This document shows, piece by piece, positions 33,134-41,250 of a stretch of DNA of 64,000 bases. Below the pieces are notes generated by a model, which was not told where the DNA came from, did not search any database, and was given only the letters and a program-made list of their open reading frames with translations. The translations under genes were made by a program, and so were the position numbers. Each line of letters starts with the position of its first letter. Positions within the stretch are counted from its first letter, which is position 1. Origin of the DNA: Fodinibius sp051746985. Lineage in GTDB: Bacteria; Bacteroidota; Rhodothermia; Balneolales; Balneolaceae. The stretch is taken from contig JBNJFP010000009.1 in NCBI GenBank assembly GCA_051746985.1, positions 33,754-97,753 of the forward strand, read 5' to 3'.

Positions 33134-33931
33134 TTACGTGCTGGCGATCCGGTTATCAGATTTAAGAAAGTCCAGCGTTATGCGGTTAAAAACCTCGGGC
33201 CTTTCTACATTTACGACGTGCCCGCACTTATCCACAACCTCAAGCACAGATTTGGTGTGCTCTTTAACTACTTTTTTAACCGGAGGCAGAAACAGGTAAT
33301 CTTCGCTACCCATAATATATAGCGTGCGAATTTTGAGCTCTTTCTCCCGAAAGTATTTCAACAGCGGATTTACTTCATGAGTCATATTAAACCACTTTAA
33401 GAACTCTTTTTTATAGAGGTTCTTGGCTTCGCGGATGAAAAGGTTTCGGGATTCAGAATGTCGCTTTCGGGGCATGATGATCCACGCAAAAAGCTTATAT
33501 AGCCACATAAAAGGGACCAGTTTTTTAAACTTGTGTCCCAGCCATACTAAAAATCGTGACCGCACATTAAGGCGCATAATGGCACCGCTCATCACCAGTG
33601 ATTGTACCCGGTTGGGCTGCATCTCACCAATCGTTCTGATAATAATTGTCCCCAGCGACACGCCTACAAAGTGTGCCTTTTCGATACCAATTTCATCGAG
33701 GACGTCAATAATATCTTGGCTGGCCAGCTTAAAAGAGTAGTCGTCTTCGTAATACTTTTGAAGCATCCCTTTTGATTTGCCGTGTCCTCGAAGATCTACC
33801 ATCAGTACATTGAACTCTTCTTTATAGGCTCTCAGTTGTTTAAACCAGATTGAAGAGCTGCCACCTGCCCCGTGAACAAACACGACCCAGTCAGTTTCTT
33901 CGTCTCTAATAAATGTTTTGTAGTAAAGCAT
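33134..33931 (-). CDS. Alpha/beta hydrolase
   Basis: A 265-residue alpha/beta hydrolase-fold enzyme. The oxyanion motif is VVFVHGAGGSSSIW (17-29), the nucleophile elbow GVSLGTI has Ser92, the acid is in MGSEDYLFLPP, and the catalytic His is in DKCGHVVNVERP. The lid between them is rich in aromatic and basic residues. It has no signal peptide. The substrate is unknown; esterase, lipase or C-C hydrolase are all possible. It is separated from the SDR-DUF2867 gene by 81 bases on the same strand. Confidence 0.88.
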   Translation of the reverse strand: MLYYKTFIRDEETDWVVFVHGAGGSSSIWFKQLRAYKEEFNVLMVDLRGHGKSKGMLQKYYEDDYSFKLASQDIIDVLDEIGIEKAHFVGVSLGTIIIRTIGEMQPNRVQSLVMSGAIMRLNVRSRFLVWLGHKFKKLVPFMWLYKLFAWIIMPRKRHSESRNLFIREAKNLYKKEFLKWFNMTHEVNPLLKYFREKELKIRTLYIMGSEDYLFLPPVKKVVKEHTKSVLEVVDKCGHVVNVERPEVFNRITLDFLKSDNRIAST

Positions 33932-34012
33932 AGTAGTACTTAATAGATGAACCTAAAGCTACAAATAGCCGCCATGGTTTCAAACAGTTGAGGTTAACAT
34001 ACCATACAGCAT

Positions 34013-35482
34013 CTACGTTTGTTTGGTTTCGATCTGTTTGGCAAGCTCGTCTATCATCCCCGAAAAAATAAGTGAGTGCAATGGATATAGTCCATACCAG
34101 TATAGAAGCCCAAATAATCCTTTTGGGGCAAAGTAGGCCGTTTGTACCAGTTTTGTAGTATTATCGTCATTTTGAATAGCCTGAAATTCCAGCCATGCTT
34201 TACCGGGCACCTTCATTTCGGCTCGCAGTCGAAGTAACTCACCGGGCTTGATGGCTTCTACACGCCAAAAGTCGAGGGCATCACCTACGCGCAGTTTTGT
34301 GGGATGGCGGCGTCCGCGGCGAAATCCGACCCCACCCACCATGCGATCTAAAATTCCGCGTAGCTTCCAGGCCCATTGGAAAACTGGCCATCCCTTATCC
34401 CCACCCAGACTCGAAAAAACCGCAAACGCCTGCTGTGGAGAGCTATGTACTTTTCGAATACGCCGCTCGATATTGAGTCCCTGTTTGGTTTCTAAAATCA
34501 CTGGTTCTTCATCACCTTTGCTGCTGATGAGCGCATCATTCCAGGTTGTCTCCACATCATCGGTATCAATACGATCCATGGCAAGCCGAACAGCCTTTTC
34601 ATAGGAAAAAAGATTAATTTCGGGGAATAGCTTTTCAGCCTTATCATTTTGGACAATAACATCATTTTTAAGTCCTTCAATTAGGGGGCGTGCCAGTGAT
34701 GAGGGCACTGGAGTCATCCAGTGCACCCAATGTGATGATAAGGCGGGAGATAAAACGGGAACAGGAATAAGGATTCGCTTTAATCCATTAACCTCGGCAT
34801 ATATGCGCATCATATCAGCATAGGTGATAACACTACTGCCCCCAATTTCAATAATCTCATTTTTGGTTTCTGATTTTTCAATAGCCAACACAAGGTACTG
34901 TAAGACATTGCGGATGGCGATGGGTTGCACTTTGCTATACACCCACGAGGGACATATCATGATGGGTACACGTTCGGTGAGGTAGCGAACCATTTCGAAT
35001 GATTTGCTTCCCGATCCTACGACTATAGCGGCTCTGAACTCCGTAACTGATACCCCTGATTCTCGCAACACATCCCCGGTTTGTTGCCGAGATTTCAGGT
35101 GTTCCGAAAGGTCATCCTCGGGATTTCCCAGTCCGCCCAGATAAATGATACGGTTGACTTGTTTTTGTCTGGCCGCCTTTCCAAAATTCTGTGCAGCTTG
35201 CAGGTCTCGCTGATGAAAGTCGGCACTGCTTTTCCCACTCATGCTGTGGATAAGATAGTAGGCTACATCAATATCCTGTAGTACTGGCGATAGTGTTTGA
35301 AGTTCTAAAACATCAGCTTCAACTACCTCAACCTCATTTATCCATGGGCGTCCCTGTAGGCGATCGGTATCACGGGAAAGTACCCGTACTTTGTAACCTT
35401 TTTCTAATAATTTGGGTACAAGGCGTCCTCCAATATATCCGGTAACACCGGTAACCAAGCAACGCATATTTTGATTTGGCAT
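34013..35482 (-). CDS. SDR-family NAD(P)-binding protein with C-terminal DUF2867 domain
   Basis: A 489-residue two-domain protein. The N-terminal atypical SDR begins RCLVTGVTGYIGGRLVPKLL and has a Rossmann fold up to about residue 300 (AYYLIHSMSG, RIIYLGGLGNP). It lacks a clear YxxxK. The C-terminal part from about 335 has FAVFSSLGGDKGWPVFQWAW and GFRRGRRHPTKLRVGDALDFW, the marks of DUF2867, a START-like domain. Such proteins are common in Bacteroidota, and their function is unknown though a lipid or hydrophobic ligand is often suspected. Confidence 0.85.
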   Translation of the reverse strand: MPNQNMRCLVTGVTGYIGGRLVPKLLEKGYKVRVLSRDTDRLQGRPWINEVEVVEADVLELQTLSPVLQDIDVAYYLIHSMSGKSSADFHQRDLQAAQNFGKAARQKQVNRIIYLGGLGNPEDDLSEHLKSRQQTGDVLRESGVSVTEFRAAIVVGSGSKSFEMVRYLTERVPIMICPSWVYSKVQPIAIRNVLQYLVLAIEKSETKNEIIEIGGSSVITYADMMRIYAEVNGLKRILIPVPVLSPALSSHWVHWMTPVPSSLARPLIEGLKNDVIVQNDKAEKLFPEINLFSYEKAVRLAMDRIDTDDVETTWNDALISSKGDEEPVILETKQGLNIERRIRKVHSSPQQAFAVFSSLGGDKGWPVFQWAWKLRGILDRMVGGVGFRRGRRHPTKLRVGDALDFWRVEAIKPGELLRLRAEMKVPGKAWLEFQAIQNDDNTTKLVQTAYFAPKGLFGLLYWYGLYPLHSLIFSGMIDELAKQIETKQT

Positions 35483-35638
35483 AGCAAAAATTAATTGAGT
35501 TTGATTAAAGACAACAGAAGCTGTGCGAAAATAAGTCCAAATAACTAACCTTTAGAAAATGGTTATAGGCTTTTATTAATCAGCGTAGTTTTGTAGAATA
35601 GGCATTAATATTAGTGCTTAGCGTTTTAGGTTTAAACA

Positions 35639-37129
35639 TTGTTATTGTTATTTCTGAATATGATTCAGTTGGATAGGGTATTAAGCTTTGGCCGCCGAAG
35701 TTGCCTATTGCTGGTGGCATTTTTGTGCTTTGCGTTTGGCGATATTTATGGTCAGGTGGAGACAGATACTCTCTGGTCGTTTGCAGAAGTTCGAACAGAT
35801 ACGAATGTTGATAATACGCTTGATTACCTTGGAGAAGAGGTGACCATAGCTGGAATTGCAAATATTAGTACGGGACTACTCCACGAGCATTATTTGCAAG
35901 CATTTGTTCAAAATGATTCGGCGGGGTTGTCAATTTTTGCAAATGATATTAAAACCTCTTTTGAACCGGGTGATAGCGTGGTCGTTCGAGGTAAGATTCA
36001 GCGCTATAATGGTTTAGCGGAAGTAAATGCTGATTCATATCAGGTATTTAAGAATGATTCAGGAGTGCCTGCTTCCAAACCACTGCAAAAAGCCATTGCG
36101 GATCCTCAAAAATATCTTGGGATGCTGGTAGAGGGAGAGGGAAATATTATAGCAAAGGGCAATACCTATAATGGAAAGTATTTGCGGATATCATCAAAAA
36201 ATATTGACGAAAACAATATTATGGTGTACGTATCAAACTTCCATCGCCTACATGAGGAATTTAATTTTGATGTACTTAGCGTGGGAGATAAAATTTCAGT
36301 CAAGGGGGTTATATCAGAGTATAATCCGGAATTTCCAGAAAGGCGAACGTATAAACTATTTTTGCGAACACCCGAAGATATGGAATACGCGGAACTGCCT
36401 CGGTACTATATGTTTTTAATAATCGGGGGATTGATAGGAGTAACACTAATCGTGGTAGGATTGGTTGTATTTTTGCGTCGACAGGTGGATAGCAAAACAA
36501 GTGAGATTCAGGAGTCGCTGCAAGAGAAGGAAGTGTTGTTGCGCGAGATTCATCATCGCGTAAAAAATAGTTTGGCAATTGTGTCGGGACTAATCGAATT
36601 GCAGTTAGATAGCACGGATAGTAACGAAGCAAAAGGAGTATTGCAGGATAGCCAAACACGCATTCGATCGATGGCTTTGATTCATGAAAAATTATATCAG
36701 ACCGAATCGCTTTCGGAAATTGAACTGGATAACTATTTAGAGGAGTTGGTTGAAGCTATTCATAGCACGTTTACGGAATATAATGAGCATGTTGAGCTAA
36801 AATTTGAGTTGGACAAGGTGAAAATAGATGTTGATCGCGTAGTTCCTTGTGGACTTTTAGTAAATGAGTTGGTTGTTAATGCGTTTAAACACGCTTTTAA
36901 AAAAGATGAGAAGGGACTACTTAAAATAGGACTCTTTAAAAAGAATGGAGATATTACGCTACAGGTTGCAGATAATGGACCCGGTGTACCTGATGATTTT
37001 ACTTTTCAAGGAAAAGGAAATCTTGGTTCTATGCTGGTCGATACTTTTGCAGAACAACTGAACGCAAAAACAAAGATTGCCAGTAGTGACGAAGGGAGTA
37101 ATTTCTCTTTTACGTTTTCTAAGAATTAG
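35639..37129 (+). CDS. Sensor histidine kinase (HisKA_2 type) with extracytoplasmic OB-fold-like domains
   Basis: A 496-residue membrane kinase; translation may start instead at Met8 (35660). After a signal segment (about 15-39), the periplasmic part (40-255) shows LGEEVTIAGIANISTGLLHE, FEPGDSVVVRGKIQRYNGLAE and LSVGDKISVKGVISEYN. This beta-rich pattern resembles OB-fold domains, perhaps two in tandem. One transmembrane helix (about 258-280) is followed by a short coiled coil and the phosphoacceptor box REIHHRVKNSLAIVSGLIEL (His305/306). The ATPase domain has LLVNELVVNAFKHAF and DNGPGVP. Its 3' end meets a receiver-cyclase gene tail to tail with 14 bases between. The signal sensed is unknown. 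Confidence 0.88.
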   Translation: MLLLFLNMIQLDRVLSFGRRSCLLLVAFLCFAFGDIYGQVETDTLWSFAEVRTDTNVDNTLDYLGEEVTIAGIANISTGLLHEHYLQAFVQNDSAGLSIFANDIKTSFEPGDSVVVRGKIQRYNGLAEVNADSYQVFKNDSGVPASKPLQKAIADPQKYLGMLVEGEGNIIAKGNTYNGKYLRISSKNIDENNIMVYVSNFHRLHEEFNFDVLSVGDKISVKGVISEYNPEFPERRTYKLFLRTPEDMEYAELPRYYMFLIIGGLIGVTLIVVGLVVFLRRQVDSKTSEIQESLQEKEVLLREIHHRVKNSLAIVSGLIELQLDSTDSNEAKGVLQDSQTRIRSMALIHEKLYQTESLSEIELDNYLEELVEAIHSTFTEYNEHVELKFELDKVKIDVDRVVPCGLLVNELVVNAFKHAFKKDEKGLLKIGLFKKNGDITLQVADNGPGVPDDFTFQGKGNLGSMLVDTFAEQLNAKTKIASSDEGSNFSFTFSKN

Positions 37130-37143
37130 CGGGATATAAAAAG

Positions 37144-38277
37144 TTAAGAGGTATTGCTCTGGGAGTGCATCGAATATACATTGCCCGGGGTGGGTCCCAG
37201 TACTTCACAATATTTAATCTTCTCATTTTTATCAGCAAGCTCCATTTCTTTGAACGCTGAAGTTTGAAAAGAATCCTTAATAAGGTTTTGAGTCCGCTCA
37301 CTGATGATAATAGAGTTTGGCTTCTCTTTACTGATTTTTTCTAATCGCGAAGCTGTATTTACAGTATTGCCAATAACGGTGTACTCCATAAATTCATCGG
37401 TGCCTACATTGCCAACAATAACTTCACCACTATTAATACCAATGCCAATACTTATTTCTTTCCCCAGTTTCTTGCTGTACTTTTTGTTGACCGAATCCAG
37501 CGAATCGACCATCTGCAGTGCAGCATTCACGGCATTTTCATGGTTATCAATATAGGACACTGGAGCTCCAAATACGGCCAAAAGTCCATCCCCAATATAC
37601 TTGTTTATAGAACCCTTATTCTGTTTGATAGCAACAGATAGAATATCCCAATAATCATTTAGAAATTGAACAACTTCAGAGGGGGGGAGTTCGCTCGTCA
37701 TTTTACTGAAGTCGCGCATATCTGCAAACAAGACTGAGACAACCCGTGATTCACCGGGCTTCATAATATCTTCTTTCTTCGTATTCAACGCCTGCGAAAC
37801 AACTTCGCCGGGTACGTATTTTTTAAATAGTTCAAGAATGTCTTTTTGATCCTGCTCGTACGAAGATATTTTTTTAGTCAGCTGTTGCTTTTCGTAGTTG
37901 GCCTGCTGAATTTGCAGAGCATTGTCGATAGCCATTTGGAGATCGAGATTACTGAATGGCTCGCTCACAAATCGAAAAATAAGTCCCGTTTTGTAGGCTC
38001 TTTCCAGCGAACTGGTATCCTCTGAACTGCTGATAATAATATTCGTTAAATCATCAAATTCGTGCGAGATACTCTCGCAGAACTGGAGTCCGCTCATCTC
38101 CGGCATCATCTGGTTAATTACCGTAACATGCATGTCATATTCTACTAACAAGCGATGGGCCTCACGTATAGACGATGCAGAAAACACATTATAATCATCA
38201 ACATAGGCCTGCCGAAAACGGCTCAGCATTTGCTGATCGTCAGAGATAAATAATATGTTTCCATTATTTTGATACAT
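37144..38277 (-). CDS. Receiver-domain class III adenylate/guanylate cyclase with degenerate phospho-site
   Basis: A 377-residue protein: N-terminal receiver (about 7-120), a coiled-coil linker (125-165) and a class III cyclase domain (176-350). In the receiver the acidic pair Asp13/Asp14 is kept, but the phosphoacceptor position is Asn55 (VINQMMPEMSG) and the conserved Lys is Glu106 (VSEPF). The cyclase has metal Asp186 (FADMRDF) and Asp230 (IGDGLLAVFG), base-selecting Lys226 and Thr300, and Asn307/Arg311 of NTASR. Thr at the second base-selecting position is the class IIIb pattern of ATP cyclases such as CyaC. The catalytic site looks intact, so cyclic nucleotide production is likely, controlled in some phosphorylation-independent way. 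Confidence 0.9.
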   Translation of the reverse strand: MYQNNGNILFISDDQQMLSRFRQAYVDDYNVFSASSIREAHRLLVEYDMHVTVINQMMPEMSGLQFCESISHEFDDLTNIIISSSEDTSSLERAYKTGLIFRFVSEPFSNLDLQMAIDNALQIQQANYEKQQLTKKISSYEQDQKDILELFKKYVPGEVVSQALNTKKEDIMKPGESRVVSVLFADMRDFSKMTSELPPSEVVQFLNDYWDILSVAIKQNKGSINKYIGDGLLAVFGAPVSYIDNHENAVNAALQMVDSLDSVNKKYSKKLGKEISIGIGINSGEVIVGNVGTDEFMEYTVIGNTVNTASRLEKISKEKPNSIIISERTQNLIKDSFQTSAFKEMELADKNEKIKYCEVLGPTPGNVYSMHSQSNTS

Positions 38278-38400
38278 ACGGTAGTCCGAAAAATAAGTAT
38301 ATACGTATCTGCAAATATAGGCAATGACCCTAATTTTACCAATTTAGGATCATTTAACCTTTTTGAAGGGCGTCAGGGGTTATATTGCCCCCTATATTCG

Positions 38401-38973
38401 CTACTCGTTCATTAAATCCAGCAGGTAATCCGTTTGTTGCTGTTCTATTTGTTTAATGGTCGATTTTGTTGCTTTGGCCTTAATTTCTTTGAGTGCTGTA
38501 GTATCAGATTCCTCTTCTTTTTCTTTCATCTCGGCCCAAAGTCTATGAAAGCGCGCGGCCTGAATGGCTCCCTCGAAAGGATTGGGATTGATGCATTCGC
38601 GTGCTGCAAGATAGGCCGGTGCCGATTCATTTCCCTGCAGCAACCCAGTGGTATCCGTAGCTATGGCAGTGCCCTCCGTTTCATCATAAAGCTGTTGGAG
38701 CGATTCTTTATCTGCTTCCTGCTGAATCGCTTTCTCAGCAAGATCAAGTATCTTTTTCTGGATAGGCTTTAGGCTTTTGTTAATCTGTCGGGTACACCAA
38801 ACGGCAAATTTGCGCAGCAACAGGGGGTTATTTTGTTCATGCAGGTATTTGAGCAGTGAGGTCACTTGGTCATCTTCCTCCTTAATGCGATTTCCGGTTT
38901 TGCCGTCAATGACAATAATTTTATGCTCTTCGGTATCGTATATGTAAATCAGATCTTGTTTGTGATGCTTCAT
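38401..38973 (-). CDS. Hypothetical protein, all-helical
   Basis: A 190-residue protein I cannot name. The N-terminal 30 residues are beta-like (DLIYIYDTEEHKIIVIDGKTGN), the rest is predicted helical. A middle part has RKFAVWCTRQINKSLKPIQKK, a helix ending near a single Cys, then SAPAYLAARECINPNPFEGA and IQAARFHRLWAEM. The W-C and A-A-R spacing vaguely recalls the helical repeats of putative immunity proteins, but this is weak. No signal peptide, membrane helix or catalytic motif is seen. It is monocistronic between the cyclase and the UMF1 transporter gene. Confidence 0.7.
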   Translation of the reverse strand: MKHHKQDLIYIYDTEEHKIIVIDGKTGNRIKEEDDQVTSLLKYLHEQNNPLLLRKFAVWCTRQINKSLKPIQKKILDLAEKAIQQEADKESLQQLYDETEGTAIATDTTGLLQGNESAPAYLAARECINPNPFEGAIQAARFHRLWAEMKEKEEESDTTALKEIKAKATKSTIKQIEQQQTDYLLDLMNE

Positions 38974-39073
38974 AAAATAATCAGTTATTTTCCTTCATCA
39001 GTGTACAATAACAAATTGCATTTCCCAACTATTCCATTCATAATATGAGGGAATTTTAAACCTAAACAGGCGG

Positions 39074-40369
39074 ATGAATCACAATAAACGAGAATCAAAG
39101 CGATCACTGTTTTCGTGGGCCCTTTACGACTGGGCCAACAGCGCTTTTTTTACTGTTATCCAAACGTTTGTTTTTGCTACCTATTTTTTGCAATCCGTAG
39201 TGCAAGATGAAACACTGGGCAGCACGCTGTGGGGAAATACTATTGGCGCCGCGGGATTTTTAATTGCTATATCGGCACCTTTTGTTGGGGCCATAGCCGA
39301 TCAGATGGGACGACGAAAGCCCTGGATTGCATGGTTTACAGTGTTGTCAATTTTAGCAACGGCTGGACTTTGGTTTATTGAGCCTTCAGATCAATATGTG
39401 GTATGGGCTTTGGTTTTGGTTTTTTTGGGGACGGTAGGATCTGAATTTGCCATTATCTTCTATAATGCCATGTTGCCCGATTTAGCTTCCAAAGAGCGTA
39501 TGGGCCGCTGGTCGGGCTGGGCATGGGGATTGGGTTACGCCGGTGGGCTGGCTTGTCTTGTTGTGGCACTTTTTGTTTTTGTGGATGTGGAAACGCCTCC
39601 ATTTGGATTAGATAAAGAAATGGCCGAACACGTGCGAGCTACATTTTTACTGGTGGCCGTATGGTACACCCTCTTTTCGATTCCGCTTTTTCTATTCTCA
39701 AACGACCGCAAAAAGACAGGCATCAAAATAAAGAAAGCAACCCGAATGGGATGGCAGCAGCTTAAAACATCCATAGCCAATGTACGCAAATATAAATACA
39801 TCGTTCGGTTTCTGGTTGCCCGCATGGTTTTTATCGATGCACTTGCTACTGTATTTGCTTTCGGTGGCATTTATGCCGCGGGGACCTTTGATTTTAGCGA
39901 ACGGGATGTCCTTATTTTTGGTATCGGTCTCAACGTAACAGCCGGCTTAGGAGCCGGAGTTTTTGCCTGGCTGGATGATTGGATGGGTAGTCGCACAACA
40001 ATGTTAATTTCATTAGTAGGATTAATTGTGACAACCACCGGAGTTTTGGTTGTTACCGAGCTGACATGGTTCTGGTTTTTTGGGCTTTTGCTCGGCATTT
40101 TCGTTGGGCCGGTTCAGGCTGCCAGCCGTACCTATATGGCACGGGTTTCACCACCCGATTTAGAAAACCAAATGTTTGGGTTAATGGCGCTTTCTGGCAA
40201 GGTAACCTCGTTTTTAGGTCCCCTGTTAGTGGGCTGGCTCACATATATTGCTGATAGCCAGCGCATTGGGATGAGTATTATTGTTGTGCTATTTATTATC
40301 GGTTTTGTGCTGCTGTATTTTGTTCCTGATGCCGAACAGGCGCGGCCTGATGAACCCGTAACGATTTAG
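39074..40369 (+). CDS. MFS transporter, UMF1/Atg22-like family
   Basis: A 431-residue, twelve-helix major facilitator. The opening SWALYDWANSAFFTVIQTFVF is the marker of the UMF1 family (related to fungal Atg22 vacuolar amino-acid effluxers). Further stretches are GAIADQMGRRKPWIAWFTVL, the MFS loop motif, and MLPDLASKERMGRWSGWAWGLGY. It probably exports amino acids or other small organic compounds. Nothing in the sequence fixes the substrate. It is followed after 122 bases by the Hc1-like gene. Confidence 0.9.
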   Translation: MNHNKRESKRSLFSWALYDWANSAFFTVIQTFVFATYFLQSVVQDETLGSTLWGNTIGAAGFLIAISAPFVGAIADQMGRRKPWIAWFTVLSILATAGLWFIEPSDQYVVWALVLVFLGTVGSEFAIIFYNAMLPDLASKERMGRWSGWAWGLGYAGGLACLVVALFVFVDVETPPFGLDKEMAEHVRATFLLVAVWYTLFSIPLFLFSNDRKKTGIKIKKATRMGWQQLKTSIANVRKYKYIVRFLVARMVFIDALATVFAFGGIYAAGTFDFSERDVLIFGIGLNVTAGLGAGVFAWLDDWMGSRTTMLISLVGLIVTTTGVLVVTELTWFWFFGLLLGIFVGPVQAASRTYMARVSPPDLENQMFGLMALSGKVTSFLGPLLVGWLTYIADSQRIGMSIIVVLFIIGFVLLYFVPDAEQARPDEPVTI

Positions 40370-40491
40370 TAAAATTATAACGTGTTTTTAATCCGTAAAA
40401 TGCTAAATTAGGCTCATCTTAAATGGGATGGCAATCATCCTGATGCAAAAGCGTACCTTTTGCACTTAAAAACAACTTAATACAGAAAATA

Positions 40492-40668
40492 ATGAGCCGA
40501 TTTGACGAAATAAAAGGCATCATCACCGGAATGGAAGATGATATGGCAAAATTCTACGAAAAAGGAAATAAAGCAGCCGGTACCAGAGCTCGAAAAAGTC
40601 TTCAGGGATTGAAAAAGCTCGCACAAGAGGTGCGTCTTGAAATCCAAGATATCAAAAATAAAGGGTAA
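40492..40668 (+). CDS. Histone H1-like protein Hc1 family (58 aa)
   Basis: A very short gene, easily missed. The product begins MSRFDEIKGIITGMEDDMAK and continues FYEKGNKAAGTRARKSLQGL, then KKLAQEVRLEIQDIKNKG. This is the well-conserved short Hc1-like histone H1 homologue of Bacteroidota, with a basic lysine-rich character and helical heptads. Such proteins bind DNA non-specifically and can act as nucleoid proteins. It has its own upstream gap of 122 bases and a strong terminator 28 bases after the stop, so it is likely a monocistronic, well expressed unit. Confidence 0.88.
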   Translation: MSRFDEIKGIITGMEDDMAKFYEKGNKAAGTRARKSLQGLKKLAQEVRLEIQDIKNKG

Positions 40669-40695
40669 CCTTTTTCCTATCTTTTTGTTTTATTG

Positions 40696-40722
40696 AAAAG
40701 CCACGATACCGTGGCTTTTTTT
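40696..40722 (+). terminator. Rho-independent terminator after the Hc1-like gene
   Basis: A 9-bp perfect stem, AAAGCCACG (40697-40705) with CGTGGCTTT (40710-40718), around an ATAC loop, followed by a T-run continuing to 40723. Confidence 0.9.
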
Positions 40723-40761
40723 TATATACGTTATTTTCTTTTGAGAATTAAGAGTTGATTT

Positions 40762-41250
40762 ATGCGTTCAAAACCCGATCAAAAACTATCAAAATCGGCA
40801 ATCGAAGCATGGCGCATCTCCCTGTCTATTTTTGTATTCGTGCTCATTGTAGCCTTGTTTTTTGTCTGGGGATACGAACTGGTTGCCGCTGGTACCATGC
40901 AAACACCCTGGACATTACTTTCTATTTCACTGGTGCTGTTGGTGATAAGCCTGCTTGGTATCTTTTTTATCCCCCAAATACGCTGGAGACGCTGGTACTA
41001 CCAGGTTGATGAACATGAAATTGATCTGCAGAGTGGAATTTTCTTTATCACTCGTACGCTTGTCCCAATAAAGCGCGTGCAACATGTTGATACGCGGCAA
41101 GGGCCTATTTTGCGCTCGTACAATCTTGCTGATGTCACCATTTCTACGGCTGCCACCACGCATCGTATTCCGGCCCTTGACGAAGAAGTTGCTGACCAGG
41201 TTCGCGACCAAATTTCTAAATTTGCCCGACTTGCCGAAGAAGATGTCTGA
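40762..41250 (+). CDS. PH domain-containing membrane protein, YdbS-like
   Basis: A 162-residue protein with two transmembrane helices (about 24-48 and 52-72) and one bacterial PH (bPH2) domain after them, with WYYQVDEHEIDLQSGIFFITRTLVPIKRVQHVDTRQGPI-like pattern seen at residues 77-115. The pattern of a strand, R-x-R and R-V-Q-H-V is typical of YdbS. It overlaps the following gene by 8 bases (41243-41250), a classic translationally coupled pair. The pair is widespread but its role is not established; a membrane stress or bacteriocin-immunity link has been proposed for YdbST. Confidence 0.85.
   Translation: MRSKPDQKLSKSAIEAWRISLSIFVFVLIVALFFVWGYELVAAGTMQTPWTLLSISLVLLVISLLGIFFIPQIRWRRWYYQVDEHEIDLQSGIFFITRTLVPIKRVQHVDTRQGPILRSYNLADVTISTAATTHRIPALDEEVADQVRDQISKFARLAEEDV

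Noticed and set aside
33123..33146. Terminator at the end of the alpha/beta hydrolase gene
   Set aside because: The inverted repeat is short, overlaps the coding end and has no T-run on either strand.
41084..41242. N-terminal extension of the YdbT-like gene
   Set aside because: It runs inside the upstream PH gene in another frame; MSEFQRQ at 41243 gives the 8-base coupling overlap.
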